DNA of 64,000 nucleotides from assembly GCA_964035545.1 (NCBI GenBank), contig OZ037766.1, positions 29,779,140 through 29,843,139 of the forward strand. Direction: 5' to 3'. Below, piece after piece: positions 11,440 to 25,513 of this stretch (the stretch's first letter is position 1; each line of letters begins with the position of its first letter). The position numbers and the translations under genes were made by a program. The notes beneath the pieces were generated by a model that saw only the letters and a program-made list of their open reading frames with translations, was not told the origin of the DNA and searched no databases. Source of the DNA: Bugula neritina (lineage: Eukaryota > Bryozoa > Gymnolaemata > Cheilostomatida > Bugulidae).

Positions 11440-14400
11440 AATAGTATAATTTATTACATACAAATATTCACTATCAATGTGTTCTTAAAAAAGCATATTA
11501 AAAAACTTGATATAAATACAAAAATATAGAATTACCTAACAATGATGTGACTTACTAAAGGGTTATAACTTATTGTTTGACGATATCAATTGATGATGCG
11601 TATTTGAATTGTAAATATGATGTAATGAAGCACCTCTACATAACATGACGTGATTCAAATCCACAAACAGCCATGGATTCTGTCAGCTTGTTCTTAGCTA
11701 TCAGTTAGCAAACCCCTGTTTACGCGATTCTGAACATGATTCGCATCTGTACTCACTAAAAAAGTAGGACATTTAATCATATGAATAAAAATTAAATACT
11801 GATAATTATTAAGTTCTCATGCACTCAACAGGTTATTTTCAATCTCTATAACTCAACTTACCATGCAGTTACGTGTAATCTGCGTGAGCAGCTTTAGGCT
11901 TATTTACTGATTAAACTTATTTCTATTATGACATTTAGCAACCAGCAAAAGGCAAGCAAAATATTCCTGTAGGCGGTAAATTGTTTATTTACAGCTTAAT
12001 ACTTATTTTACATCATTATCCTTCTATTAATTCAACCGATCTTTCTTTATTAGGATATCTATAATGCAAATAACACCGGGTGAAATATCATTCCTCCTAT
12101 ATTATACTAATTTTAAGGCCCATAAAACTGACTGCAATACATTGTGTTGAAATAATTCTTACAATTTTGAAATGCACATCATGATCATGTTTTTGAGAAC
12201 ATTTGTACTAGCTGCTGAAAGGTTCTGAATTTGTCTACAGATCCAATAAGAGTTGAGAAAGCATTTTATAGCTGATATATACTGCTATGTTAGTTTTTCA
12301 TCCCGTTACCTGTGATGCCGTTATAATTTTATATTATGTGTTTTATTCAAAATATTTTTATTAGCATATTATGCTTTCAAACATTAAATAAACTATGAGA
12401 CAAGAAATAAGTTTTTCATCTGAGAAGATTGAAATTAGTTATTAGAATATCATCTGATCAAGATGTTTTGGTGATTTATAGATGGTGGATCTATTTGTAC
12501 TGTTTGCACATAATTTGCATTTTTATAACTTCTTTCAGCCCATATTGTTAAAAACTGCCTGTTTGTATGATATATGCAAGTAATTTGGTCAAATTTAACA
12601 AAACTAGCATGAACTCTAATTTATACAAGCAATTTAAATTTTACTATTATGACGACAACTACTGTTTTTAAAACTGTGCAATAAATATTTTAATAGTTTA
12701 TATGAGCTATAAAATGGTAAATGACAATGAATTAGGCAAAACTCATTATAACTGCTTTAACTGAGGAAAACTATCATAGTCAGTTGCATTGATAGATTGA
12801 ATACAGCGGTGAAAAAAAGTCTATAAAAATTATTATCGTACGTGTCCTCATGCTTGATATTAACAAATTTCAAATTTAAAACTTCTAAAATTTAGCTTGC
12901 TCAATTAAATATTTTGATCTGAGCCTTTTTTCAAAATAAAATATAAAAGTTTCCTGCTTTCAATTTAAAAATAAAACGGGTTTTTAATTTTAGTGAAACA
13001 GCAACTTTTAGCAGTTCAGAAACGCTACTATATAAATATTTCTGTATTTTGCAGTAAAGGCTAGTTATATGATAATTAAAATTATTACATAAAAAAACAG
13101 CCAAATTTATTTAAATATCAACATTTTTAAGCAGAACTAATAAGCCAATTTAAATGGATTCTTCAGCTTTTAACTTTACTTTGCTCAAATAAGTTTAAAA
13201 TTATATAAAAAAATGTTAAATTCTTAATGCATAAAATATTTTTAAAAATTTTAAAAGGAAAGCAAAAAATAACTTTTTTAATGTGCTTATTTGAGCAGAA
13301 CATAGATTAAAAACAATGTCTGTAGACATGTAGCTATAAATAGTGTTTCTCAGTTTGTGAAGTCATTTTGATCTTTGAGTCTTATATTATACTTATATTA
13401 AATACAACTATATTGCTTTAGATGTTCTTGTAGAAATTTGGGCAAACGAATATATAGTAAAAGAAAATACTTGCTTATCAGCAAATCAGAAATTACAACA
13501 ACTACATAAAAAACTGCTGTAACTGAACATACTATTTCGAAACATCATTCAGCAGAAAACAATGATGCAATTGTTACTATAGTAACTGACTAACAGTAAA
13601 CATTTCATAAGTGGGTGAAGAGCTCTGTGGGTGTTTAAGTGGATTTTGAGTAAGATTAATTTTATGGGAAAATGGTCTTATATACTTGAAGAAATGCTCA
13701 CATTACTTTTTTTGGTTTATTAGGTAGGTAATTATTCTGGTTGTGAAACTATTGTTTGTGAGTTATTATACATCTTGTGAAAATGCAATAAGACGTTAAA
13801 AAGGTTGGAATATCAGTCAAATTTGTTATTATTATTATAATAATTCTGAAGGATGTGTCTTTAAATCAGAATTTGATGCTTTAAACAAAAGTATATTTGT
13901 ATTTAACAATGACTCATCAAGTAAGCTGAGGACATTAACTATAAGACATCCTTAAGATTGATAGACATAGGTTACAGGATAATCCTAGTAATTATAAATT
14001 ATTATAGATACAATTACTTACTATTAATGTGTTCCTAAAAACATATTAGAAAAATTTACTATAAATAAACAAAATACATGTTGAATTACTTAGGGAAGAT
14101 CTGACTTACTAAAGGGTATTCTTAGTGTTTGAAGATATCAGTTGCATGATGTGTATTTGAAAATATTGTTAATGGTAATAAAACACCTCTATAACAATAT
14201 CATTATACATAATTTAAAGACACACTCAGCAACTCTCACAGCTTGTTCTTAGCAAACCCTTATTTACAACAACTTGAAAATAGATCACATATTGCACTCA
14301 CCCAAAAAGTAGGACATTTAATCATATATGAATAAAAATTAAATACTGTTAATTATTGAGGTTTCGTGTACTGGAAAAGATTATTTTCGATCTTTATATA

Positions 14401-16750
14401 ACCGGATGCATGTGATATATACCAGTTGCAGGTATTATAAGCAGCTTCAGGCTTATTTACTGCAGGATTAAACCTGTTTCTATTATGACATTTAGCAACC
14501 GGTAAAAGACTAGCAAACATATTTTGTAGGCGGTAAAATGTTCAACTTAATACTCATTTTACATCATTATCGCTTTAATTTATCAATCCAATATGTCACT
14601 CTTTATTAAGATTTCTATGCATCAAATAATACTTTGCATAATACCATTCCTTTTAGATTATGCTAATTGTGAGGCCCATAAAACTGGCTGTAATGCATGG
14701 TGTTGAAATAATCCTTATAACGTTAAAAAACACACCACGATAATATTTTTGAGGACATTTGTACCAAGCTGAAAAATGTTGAATTGGTCTACAAACCCAA
14801 TAACAATTGACAAAAGATTTTATACTAGAGTTTGTATGTATGGACAAGCATTAATTGTCTTAAAAACATTTATCCTGCTTTCTAGCTGATATATACTACT
14901 GCCAGTTTACCTTTCCACCGCAATACCTCTATTGCCTCAGTCTTATACTAATTATCTCTACTGCCTCAGTCTTGTATTAAATATCGTAATCAAAATATTG
15001 TTGATTGGTTTAGTATACTTACAATCATAAAAACCTATGAAACTACAAATATATTTGTCATAGTATTATGTGTAAAGTTCAATGGCATATCTTTATGATC
15101 GCTGCAAACACATCTTCAAGACTAACAAATATATACGAGAGCTTTATAAATACTCAAATGCTATTACACTTTGACCTACTGATTGCTTGCAAAACCACAC
15201 AAGATAAAGGCTATTTATGACAAAAAAGAAAACAACACAATTATAGTATTTACAAACAGCTTAGGTACATGACTGCATGATGTAATGTCATGGGCATTAC
15301 AATATTTTTTTATCTGAAGAGCTGTTAGCATATTTTAACCAAGAATTTTTAGCAATGTATATGTTTTTTCAGTTTAATTAAACTTCACATTATAATCCAA
15401 AATTTGTTTTAGCTTATTGTAGAGACTCGGATGTTTTTATCATGCGAATCATCAGGTCCCAATTTTTTCAAAAAAATATAGTCATTCACACTATAGATAG
15501 ATTGCATAAAGCGGTAAAATAAAGCCTGTGAATGAAATTGATATCAAATATCACTAAATGTTAGGCACAAAGCTTTTTGATAGCATAATTTCGTAGTTGG
15601 CAAGTTAAAAATTTATTGCTTCTACAGTTTAGCTTACTTAGTCAAATAGATTAATCTGATCCTTCTTTTTAAAATGAAAATAAAATTTTCCAACGGTAAA
15701 TTTAAATAGAATTGGTCTTTAATTTCAGTGAAAAAACGCTTTGTTTCTTTTTAAGCTAACAGATATCCTTAATATTTTACAAGTACTACAAGTACTACAT
15801 TCTGCTGCCACAGAACCAAGTCTTAGAATGACTCAAATCTAAGGAATGAAAAACATTGATTGCATGCAAACATAAGAAATTTTAAGCAAAACTAGTTGAA
15901 TGGGGCTATGATTAAAATATATCTCTTAGTTTTCATCCTAATGCTTTTCAAAGAACTTTATTGTGATACAAAACTATAACATTATTTGTTTAAATTAAAT
16001 ACCAATTTTTCAAAATTTGAACAAAAGATTATGACTAGCGGTTTTCCTGCATGTTTTAAGCGGAATTTAAACATTAAATTACCTAATTTCATAATTATGT
16101 TGATCTACGAGTTTTATGTTATAATTATATTAACAATACAATTATCTTGTTTAAGGTTTTTTTTATAAAAACATTGGTAAATAAACATATATATAGTAGA
16201 TGAAAATCTTTTCCTATATTCGCAATATGCTCACTTTGCAGCAACTATAATAATCCTCGATAACTGCAGCATAACATACTATTTTAAGAAGTTATTCAGT
16301 GTAAAAACAATGATGTAATTGTTGCCATAGTAACTAACAAACAGTAAACATTTCCAGAATGGGTGGAGAGCTGTGTGGGAGTTTAAGTAGGGTTTGAGTA
16401 AGATCAATTTTATGATAAATTGGCTTAATGCTTTAAGAAATGCTCACATTTTTTATCTTGGTTTATTGCGTAATTACTTTGGTTGAAAAAACAGTGTTTT
16501 TGAGTTACTAGGCTATAATATTGTAAAAAGAAAGCGATAAGACTAGTAAAATTGTTGGCGCTTGAAAAATCAACATTATTATTAAAATAACTAGGGTGGA
16601 TATTGTGTCTTCAAGTCAAAAATACACGGTTTTAAGCAAACATGTATTTGTATTCCGGGCCAATGATTCATTGAGTAGGCTGAGAGCATATTAACCACGG
16701 AATCCTTGATTTATAGACATGACTTACAGGATAAGCTGACAAGTGATACT
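11440..16750 (+). repeat. two diverged upstream modules inside unit 2
   Basis: This is the equivalent of 1680-6990: an older pair of modules at about 11440-13970 and 13985-16750. As in unit 1, only the second module is followed by a collagen gene. The pair therefore predates the 9.75-kb duplication, because the two modules within a unit are much more different from each other than from their counterparts in the other unit. Confidence 0.75.
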
Positions 16751-16872
16751 GCAACAGTTTTAACCAGAGAATATTTGAAACTGACCAACAAGCATAATGA
16801 AGATGACAAAATATAACAATAAAACTAAATTTAATCCAAAACATTAATTTTAGATCTGTGGCCGCAATTTCA

Positions 16873-16880
16873 TATATAAG
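16873..16880 (+). promoter_or_regulatory. candidate TATA box of collagen gene A2
   Basis: TATATAAG in the same context as the motif before A1, followed by the same probable 5'-UTR donor (exon end 16977). Confidence 0.45.
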
Positions 16881-17343
16881 TAAGAGCTCATGCTAGAGAT
16901 AGTCAGCTGAGGTTACGAGTTAGAGGTGGTATTTGAGAAAAACCTAAAGCCGTAGGAACACACTATCATAAACAAAAGTAAGTTTTATTTTATTTCAACT
17001 TTTAACTTTTATTAGAAGAAATACATTTAATAATAATATTTTGATAACTTGAACAACTTGAATAGATTTTATGATTATATATATTAAAAAAGATCATTTT
17101 TAAAATGTGTGTCAAGACTTTATCATGAAGATTAGTTTGCGAGTCTGATGAACTAAAAAAAGCTAACTGAAAGTTTTTGCTGCTAACTGGCAATATCAAA
17201 GTTTTAGTTCAACGTGTAATAATAATTATAGCAAAGTGATGTAAATATATTGGTCATAGATAAATCTTTGCTTGGTTTTAACATTGGTTTACCTTGTCAA
17301 TGTTTTTTTTTACACCTTCTTATAACTTTCTTATAGTAAAAGA

Positions 17344-19467
17344 ATGAGTGAAAAGGGAGACAGAGTAGCACAAGTGGTTCAATGTCATTCATGGTTGCAT
17401 GGCTTCACCATCTTTATGTTATGTGGAAGTTTGATAGCCAATGCTGTTATCCTGAACTTCCTGCTTGATAAATCTAACAAAGTAAGTTTTGAGTATAACT
17501 CTATATATGATGATAATTCTTTGAGTGTAAAATAAACAATCCTATAGAACTTCCCAAAACATCAATAATTTTATCTATAATATTTTATTGAAAAAAATAT
17601 GTCCTACAAGTTCTTAGCTATTTATAAAAGGAAGGGCTGCAATTACATGAATTGAATTTTTAAAGCTATATATAAATACGTTTAAAACTTTTTCTTACAG
17701 TGTGAGTAATCAAGTGTAAGTACGTGTATGTCTCTTTTACTGTATATAAGTAAACACATGTTTCAATTGTGTGCAGTTGTATGTATCAAGTGCATGTAAG
17801 TGACTATATAAATATAATAGCTAAGCTTTTATCAACCGTCCTATTATTTGCTATTCCTGGTATGTTTTAGAATGAGCAGCAGCTACAGGGGTTTGTGTCA
17901 CAGAACAGACAGACAGTAGAGAATGAACACTTTGTAAGTGTGACCTGAAATATTTTAAATAGCTCAATTGTTGAGCTTTTACTTGAGTGTACTTCTTATG
18001 CTTTTATGTATATAATTGTATACATTATTGATTTCAAAGTAATATGGCGGTCTCTTTCAATGTATATTTTTAATTATTTCTGAGTAAAAAAACACACAAT
18101 TGCTTTTTTACTTATAAGCCTAATTAAAAACTAAGTTGATCATAAATTTTCATTGTAAAGTTTAGTATAACTTTAGTTTAGGCTTGCATTCTAAGCAAAT
18201 CGATGCTAATTTTAAAAGAGAATTGGAGAGATATAATTACTTAAGCCACAAAAATAACTACATGGCGGTATACTAATTTTTATTGTTCAATTTACAAGTT
18301 AATCATTCATGTATTCTGAATTTTTTTCCACTCGTATTAGGCTGACAAGGAAGCAGGTCGTTGTATTTAAAATGTGTTAAACAACAAACCCTTACGGTAA
18401 ATGAAGCTACAACAAGCAAGTTCTGAATCTAGTTTATTGCTTAAAATTTAATTTCTGAAAACTATCCAAAGTTTTAAGATGAAAACTTAATAAAAAGCCT
18501 AAATATATTCTTTGCCTTTAATTTAATTTGCATTAGTACACTGTAAGCACTGCCATTATAAGTTTGAGAATGTTTTTGAAAAATTTGATAACAGCTTGCA
18601 GTACGTTTCAAGCAGCTAGCGTTTAAAAATAACAAAGATTTGTTTTTAGCAAATGTAAAGTTTATTGGTCAACTATTATGTAGCTCTCACCTCTCCCCTC
18701 TCTTGTGTTTAACATTACAGAAATACAAAAATTGGTTGAGCTTTATCGCTATGGTTTTGTTTTAAACTGTAAAGTATAAAGCATGTATTTAAGATAAAAA
18801 AACAAATTTCTATAAGTTTTTTCACAACTTGTAGAGCAGAGTCAAGAGAAAAGGCCCTCCACCGTGTACATGCCCAGCCGGGCCTCGTGGACCTCCTGGC
18901 CCACGCGGACCACATGGCCCACCTGGACCACAAGGTTCAATTGGACATCCTGGTGCTCAAGGACCGGCAGGTCCAGCTGGACCAGCCGGAACTCCTGTAA
19001 GTAAATCAATTATATATGTCTATAGGGCTTTATGTGCTTACTGCAGTATTCAGTGTTTCCAATACTTACACCTATGTGAATTCTATTAGTAAACTGTTTC
19101 CAATGTTTGGTAGTGGTGAACTTTATAATAGTGTGTCACAAGAATTTTCAAAGCAAATGCATTCCTCAAAATTTACCTGGTAATATATTCATAGGGCCAA
19201 CATGGTGCAGTTGGTCCAATGGGACCAAAAGGAGACAAAGGGGACCAAGGATTTAAGGGAGAGAGCATTATAGGGCCACAGGGTCTGCCTGGGTTACCTG
19301 GTGCTCAAGGTGCGCAAGGTGCTGCAGGAATTCCAGGGCAACAAGGACAAATGGGATCAGCTGGATTGCCTGGTTTAGCTGGCTTAAGAGGTCGCCCTGG
19401 TAGAAATGGGAAAAGAGCTCCAAGAGGGAGAAATTCTTCCAGAAATAGACGAAGGAATGGAAAATAA
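17344..19467 (+). CDS. membrane-anchored short collagen A2 (duplicate of A1)
   Basis: Coding exons are 17344-17481, 17871-17933, 18835-18996 and 19195-19467, all phase 0, 211 residues. The predicted protein is identical to A1: cytoplasmic tail, signal-anchor segment (about 18-41), short stalk, SRVKRKG furin-type site, Cys-Thr-Cys, imperfect Gly-X-Y domain with a GESII break, and an arginine-rich end. The introns carry a few substitutions and short indels relative to A1, while the coding sequence is almost unchanged. It lies about 1.3 kb upstream of the divergent relative B, so A2 and B form a neighbouring pair on the same strand. Extracellular matrix or cuticle use is inferred from the family layout. 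Confidence 0.88.
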
Positions 19468-20386
19468 CACAACACACTAATTTTGTCTAGTTTCAAGATA
19501 TATTATATACAGCACATATTGGCAGATTATCTTCAAGATAGATTTACATTATGGCAAAGTGTTACAAAAACACTTTTACTTTTTTCAGTTAATCTTTGTT
19601 TTTTATTATTCTGTTTTGGAAATATGCTTAGATCATCAAACTAAAAGTATTCCCATTTATTCCCTTGTTTTCTAGATGCCTCTACTTTGAGATGAATCTA
19701 ATTTATGTTGTTACTGTGCAAGCAAGTGTTATGATAACCTGTTATAGTTAGCTTGATATTTTTATATGAGTATATTGCTTTTTGTTCTTGTGAATTCTAG
19801 CTGTACATATTATCATTAAAGCATTTCTAAGACTATAAGCCAACCAATAAAATCGTATATTTCAATCTTCAGAGTTTAAACTCATTCCAACTATCCTTAA
19901 TATTGCTTATATGTAACTTCGTTCACATTTATAGACTGTTTGTTTCAACTCATGACTGGTGTTGTCCCTAACAGCCAATGTATTATCTCAGACAATACTT
20001 ATCTTATACTGAGGAGGTGACCAGGTGTATTTGCTTTTGGATAAGGCGTTTGCCTGAGCAATCCTCTTACTTATAGCTATTTTCTGCTCATAGTCTGCAG
20101 AATATTCTAGATTATCTGTTGTTTAATCTCTGATGTGACGCCATGTAGCTGCAGGTATTATCATTATACCTGTCTATTTTCAAAGAGAATGTATACAGCC
20201 TTTATCTTTGAGCTTAGCATGGATTATCATAGGTGGTACTTCTGATGCAATTTTCTGTCAACACAAGGCTTAGAAAAAAAACAAGAACTTTACAACAGGC
20301 AACCAATGAAAAATCACCATCTCAAAATCTCTCTTCCGAATTTTGTTTAGGAAATCAAAAAGCATGTTAAGTCGAAATATGCATAG

Positions 20387-20394
20387 TATATAAG
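20387..20394 (+). promoter_or_regulatory. candidate TATA box of collagen gene B
   Basis: TATATAAG lies 377 bases before the B start codon, in a region retained in the other tandem unit. An acceptor-like 'ataacag' ends directly at the ATG, so B may also have a non-coding first exon. Confidence 0.35.
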
Positions 20395-20763
20395 AATATG
20401 AAGTAAATTTTATATATCAGTTAGCCAACAAGTTTTAGTGATTTGCCATGGTGAGTTAAAGTAATATGGTTTGTGTTATTAGCATATAAGCTATATTTTT
20501 TCAACATTAATTTAATTGTCTTGATAATCACAGTTGGTTTTGTCGAACAAACAATACTCTTGTAAAAATAATGTTTAAATTCTTCATAATTATGTTACTA
20601 ATATATTTGTATCAGAACTGCAAAAAGGTTCATTTATTTTAAATATATATATAAAAAAAATCTTACGAAAATTTTTGAACGAAAAATAAATTTCTGCCAA
20701 AGTAGATCATAGTCTGCGCAGCTGTGTCTGCAGAGGATATTAACATAGATGTTTATATAACAG

Positions 20764-23700
20764 ATGGAGGTTAAGGAGAAAGATTTCAGATGTCCACCAA
20801 AGTCACAATTGCACATGTTGGGTTTCCTAGCATTAGTATTAACTGGTAGCATTATAGCCAACACTATAATCTTCACATACCTCTACCAAGATATAGCTGG
20901 GGTAAGTAATTTTAATCTACATCAATACTCTGTACATTATAACTACTACAAGAGTGATAAAAGTTTAATAAATACATTTTGTAACTCCTAATCTTTTGAG
21001 TTTTTAATCATTTTTGCTTTCTGAAGTAAGATAATGGTCTGAAAGCAGTATGTTTATGTAAATAATAAGAACAAAATTAAAAAAAACTTTACATTTTGTT
21101 TTGTTTTGTAACTGGAAAAGTTATTTTAAACGGATTGGATTCATATTTTTAATTTCTAATATAAAATACTTTTAACTAATTGTATTTTTTAATATATTCA
21201 ATTTTACAAACACTTGTTGTATATTCACACAACTTAAATTTCCTAGCTGCTAATTTAATGTTTTAACCTCAAGCCTATATATGTAAAACACTTCATGAAG
21301 AATTAAAATATCAAAATTAATTTACGAAATCGAAATCGTTAAACAGAATTTTAAGACATTATAACAATTATTTTTCAAAATTAATTAACAATTATGCTTT
21401 TTTCATACTACATAGCACATAGAAAAATCAGCTACTTTTTGTTTGAAATTTATTATTTTTAAATGAACTCAACGCTGATTTTTACTATAATTTGATGGTT
21501 TTTTGTGAAGAAAACTGTTTAATTTTATTTGAAGTAAAATGTTTGTGGTTTTCATTTAGGCAATATTTTTTAACAAAACATATTTTTGCCACAAGTATAT
21601 AAACATAATCATCATGTTTAATCAAGTCCACAAATCATGTTATTAATCACTGCTACTTTCACCATTTTTCATGGTTTTATATAGGCTCATGCGCTGCATT
21701 AAGTACTTTGTCTAAAAGTAATCACTAACACACCTTCTAACAAATTTTTTTCATGTAAATTTAATATAAATTTTCACTCAAGTATCTTCTCATAAGAAAG
21801 ATCATAGTTTTGTTGTAAGAAAGACAACGATTGGTTTTTTTTAGGTAAAGCAGCGAATAGACGAGTTTGAGGTCAGAGCATCATTAAACGCTGCTTCGTT
21901 AACCAATCAAATTACAGTAAGTCCAACACTGATTAAATTGGAACACTATAGTATATATTTTTACCATGAATTTTTAATAACTAGCTTTATATTGTAATCT
22001 GGTTGAACAAAAAAACGGTATATAATTTGAATTACTGCCTGCCATACCGTATTTCGTGTTTGCTATGAATTACTCAATATTTATTTTACAATACAAATCA
22101 GAATGCTTTTTCCAAAAATCAAGTGCTATCTAAAGAAAAGTAATTTGCTTGTTTGATTGTACATAATAGAGACATAAAAGAACCTACCGTGATTGTTCTT
22201 GTACTGATGGCGCAACTGGTGCACCCGGCGCACCTGGAGAACCAGGCCCACCTGGACCACCAGGACCTGCGGTTAGTTATATATATATGAACACATTAAA
22301 CCATATATTACCCCAAATGTTTTTTGTTAATAATTTTCTTAGCTTTTTAAATTTAGCAAACCATAATACAAGATATTGCAAATTTTTACGGACATTTTAG
22401 ATAGGAAAAAATGATTAAATGCATTTTTCGACATCACTATCGCAGGAAATATGTAAAATACTAGTCTTTTGAAAACTGTCAATAAACTTTGGCACTTTAC
22501 TAAAGTAATTTTCTCTCTAACCAACTTGGTTTACCAAACAGTCAAGTAATATTCAACAGGTTAAAAATTGAATGAAATTTGATTAAGTAAGAAAAACAAA
22601 TAAATAATGCTAAAATATAATAAATGTAGCAATAAATATCTAATACTTGACTGCAGCTAGTTAGGTCCTTAACTTTACTGGTGTCAACATGCATTTGCTT
22701 ATTTTAAATATATTTGCAATAAATAATTGTATATTATTTTTAAATTCAAGGACTAATATTATAGTTGTTAATGTTACAATAATTGCATTTGTCAGGGAGA
22801 TCAAGGAACACCAGGAGAACCAGGTCCACAGGGAGAACCTGGAATGAAAGGAGATCCAGGAATGAGTTTACCTGGACCTCCAGGGCCTCCTGGGCCACCA
22901 GGACCTTCTGGTGCACGTGGTTCAGATGGATCAAATGGAAGAGACGGTATAGATGGCACACCTGGTGCACCGGGACAAACCGGAGCAAGAGGACTTCCAG
23001 GTGATCGAGGCAATGATGGATTAGATGGCAATCCTGGGAACCCTGGACCTAATGGTATTGATGGTAAAGATGGAAGACATGGAAAAGATGGCAGACATGG
23101 TAGAGACGGGAAACCTGGAAAAGATGGAAGACCAGGAAAAGAAGATAGGTCGGGAAAACATCGAAAAAGTGACAATCTGTTTGGAAACAAAGAGTCAGGC
23201 CGAACAGATGTAAAGAGTGGTTGCAGACAAAACAAACATAAAACAAAAGGCAAAAAGGGGGATTGCAAAAAACCTAAGAAATCTGGCAGCAATGGGAACA
23301 GCAAAACAGCTGGTCATCCACCGCCTGCTGGACGCTCTGCTGATGCAATAGTAAGATTTATTATTCTCCATGTTTCCTGCAATCTGAATTAAAATAAAAT
23401 CTACCAAGCTTGTCTGCTGCTATATAGTATAGAGCCGCAAGCCTAAACTCAAACAAACTGAAAAATAAGCAAAGTAGTTTTTAAGCTGAATATAGGCTAA
23501 AATAAGTATACAATTGGTGTATATAAAGAGTGGCTAAAGCGAATGTTACTATTTTGCTATAATTAATAATGCAGACTTGTTCTACTCATTTCAATAATGT
23601 TAAACAGCTGTTTATATATTCACACTTATCCTATGCATAGGAGTTATCTCCTCATCACTCATGTGATTGTATATGTTGTAGTCTGTGTAAGAGTTAACTG

Positions 23701-23815
23701 GAGTCATTACACCTTAATGCGTTGTGTTACATAGAAATATTGTTATTGTTTGTTTTAGGCATCAGCGCCCACTCCAGCTCCCTGGGCAAAGCATCAGTTT
23801 GGATACAGAAAATAA
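20764..23815 (+). CDS. membrane-anchored collagen B
   Basis: Five coding exons, all phase 0: 20764-20901, 21845-21916, 22170-22271, 22796-23350, 23759-23815, giving 307 residues. Exon 1 has 46 codons, exactly as in A1/A2, and encodes a tail plus a membrane segment (about residues 19-41). Exon 2 is a 24-residue stalk with spaced hydrophobics. Exon 3 starts with RHKR, a furin-type site, followed by Cys-Ser-Cys and Gly-X-Y triplets. Exon 4 holds the main collagen domain with one break (GMSL) and then a Lys/Arg-rich tail with two more cysteines. The last exon adds 18 residues ending FGYRK. The donor after exon 3 is GTTAGT. It shares the plan of A1-A3 but is longer and has a non-collagenous basic C-terminus. 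Matrix or cuticle function is inferred. Confidence 0.85.
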
Positions 23816-23916
23816 TTTTTATTGTTATAAAAATTAACTCTATATTATAGTTTTTAGGTTAAGCATACTGTCTACCTTATGCTGCAGAAACATTTAATAT
23901 AAATGTTCAATGTGTA

Positions 23917-24040
23917 ATATTATATTACTTCATAATAATATGATATTATATTACTTCATAATATGATATTATATTACTTCATAATATGATATTATATTAC
24001 TTCATAATATGATGTTATATTACTTCATAGTATGATATTA
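23917..24040. repeat. 23-bp tandem repeat, about five copies
   Basis: A unit close to 'tatattacttcataatatga' plus 3 bases repeats about five times directly after the end of gene B, with a few substitutions in the outer copies. It is a simple AT-rich minisatellite with no visible function. Confidence 0.85.
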
Positions 24041-25400
24041 AAGTTTTTTGTTTAAAACTTTATTTTTGGGTTTAGGTTTGACTTCAAATTATATTTCTCT
24101 AAATTTTGAAAAAAAAACTTTTACAAAATAAATATGTAAATAATTCTCTTATCAAATGGTTTCTTATAAACTACATTTTATAGTTCTCACTCTTAACAAG
24201 ACGCGGAAGTCGGAAGTTCTATATTGAAAGTTATACTAGATCATTTGGCTCCAATCTCATTCAAATTGTAGTCTTCAACTCTATAAATAAATTTGTGAAA
24301 CAGTGCCTATAGTGTTACCACTAAACTGTTCATATTCATTTCACATTATAACTTGTGCATAACTCAAACTAGCATTAACGATGCCAATTTTATACCATTG
24401 AGACAATCAGCGAAATAAGTGGATAATTTTGTAAATAGACTGATAATCTGCAAATATCAGACAGCAAGATACTTCTAAGCTAGATTTTGAGCTAGGCGCG
24501 ATTAGGGATAGATTGAACAGTTATGATGATATGCAACCAAGATTCAAAGAAAAAATATGAAATAGATTTGTTACGTGTTGAGTAAACTTCCAGGTATCAA
24601 TTTTAGAACCTTTGATGTCATTGTTGCAGACCTTGTATTTAATAGGCCTATTTTTGTACGTGCCTGGGTATTTTTCATTATATCCAAAACACCTAAAGTC
24701 TTTATATAATCATATAGCTTTTAATGTTGTGTTATATTGCATAATGTGCGACACTTAAACTATGGATTTGAAAAGTCCTGCGTAAATAGCACGGGTGTTC
24801 AAAAATACATAAAATTTTATAATAAATTGAAATCTGCTGAATGTGATAAACTGACAGAATATTAACCCAACATATACAAGTAAGCATAATTCATACAAAT
24901 AAAAAAATAATTCTTTTTATAAAAACGCAAGAATGATAATGAAATTGTTGATATAAAACCAGTATGTTTGCAGACAGCAAATGCGTTTTTTATAAATAGG
25001 GAAAATAACTATTAACGATCTTTGGGCATTCATTCTGCTAAATTATGACTAATCTATTGCAGATCTAATGCAATTTTATTTACACAGTTTTAATATAAAG
25101 TGATATCCAGACGTATTGCACATCATTTTGAAGATAGATGCCATAGGTGTGCATTGCGTCTAAGACGACATCGTCAAACCACTAGAGGAGGCTGAACACT
25201 TTGGAGAATGAATGCAGTATGGCAGCGTCAAAGGGGGACTTCATGAACAGTGCCCTGTAGCGTGTTACAGCATGATCAGGATGCCTCTCAGAGTCAGCGT
25301 GACAAACAGGCTGTGCAGCAGTGGTCGGGTTGATACTCAAGGATAGGTGGAAGATGCTGTGTAAAAAGGTACTCTATATTATATATCTCATATAATACAC
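24041..25400. other. AT-rich non-coding stretch
   Basis: No exon, RNA gene or clear repeat is seen here apart from a slightly more GC-rich patch near 25160-25320 just before a collagen relic. Confidence 0.5.
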
Positions 25401-25404
25401 TGGT

Positions 25405-25513
25405 ACCAGGTAACCCAGGCAGACCCTGTGGCCCAATAATGCTCTCTCCCCTAAATCCTGGATATCTCATCTCTCCCTTTGGCCCCGTTTGAACCAACTG
25501 AACCCTTTTGGCC
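25405..25513 (-). pseudogene. inverted relic of an A-type collagen exon 4
   Basis: Read on the minus strand, this matches the beginning of exon 4 of the A genes, including the family-specific piece [17 protein letters not shown] ([17 protein letters not shown] in A1-A3). The reading frame shifts within the first 40 bases. The match stops soon after LPGLPG, and no other collagen exon lies nearby on this strand. It is a broken copy, probably moved here together with repeats, and lies about 150 bases from an (AT)n run and the Penelope-like fragment. Confidence 0.8.

Larger units (their letters stand above)
11180..20640 (+). repeat. tandem duplication unit 2 (about 9.5 kb)
   Basis: This is the second copy of the segment at 1411-10870. 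It contains collagen gene A2 and the upstream region of gene B. Differences from unit 1 are mostly single bases and short indels, which suggests a fairly recent duplication or ongoing gene conversion. After about 19820 the two copies are clearly more diverged than across the gene. Confidence 0.88.

Noticed and set aside
20030-20075. Possible tRNA-like insertion in unit 2 relative to unit 1 ('ggataaggcgtttgcctgagc')
   Set aside because: Too short, with no second promoter box, tail or target duplication, to call a SINE.
22801-23304. 167-residue Pro-rich frame on the minus strand
   Set aside because: Complement of the gene B collagen exon; Gly/Pro codons read backwards give open Pro-rich frames.
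23917-24040. Direct repeats resembling a CRISPR array
   Set aside because: Contiguous 23-bp tandem copies without spacers in an animal genome; a minisatellite.
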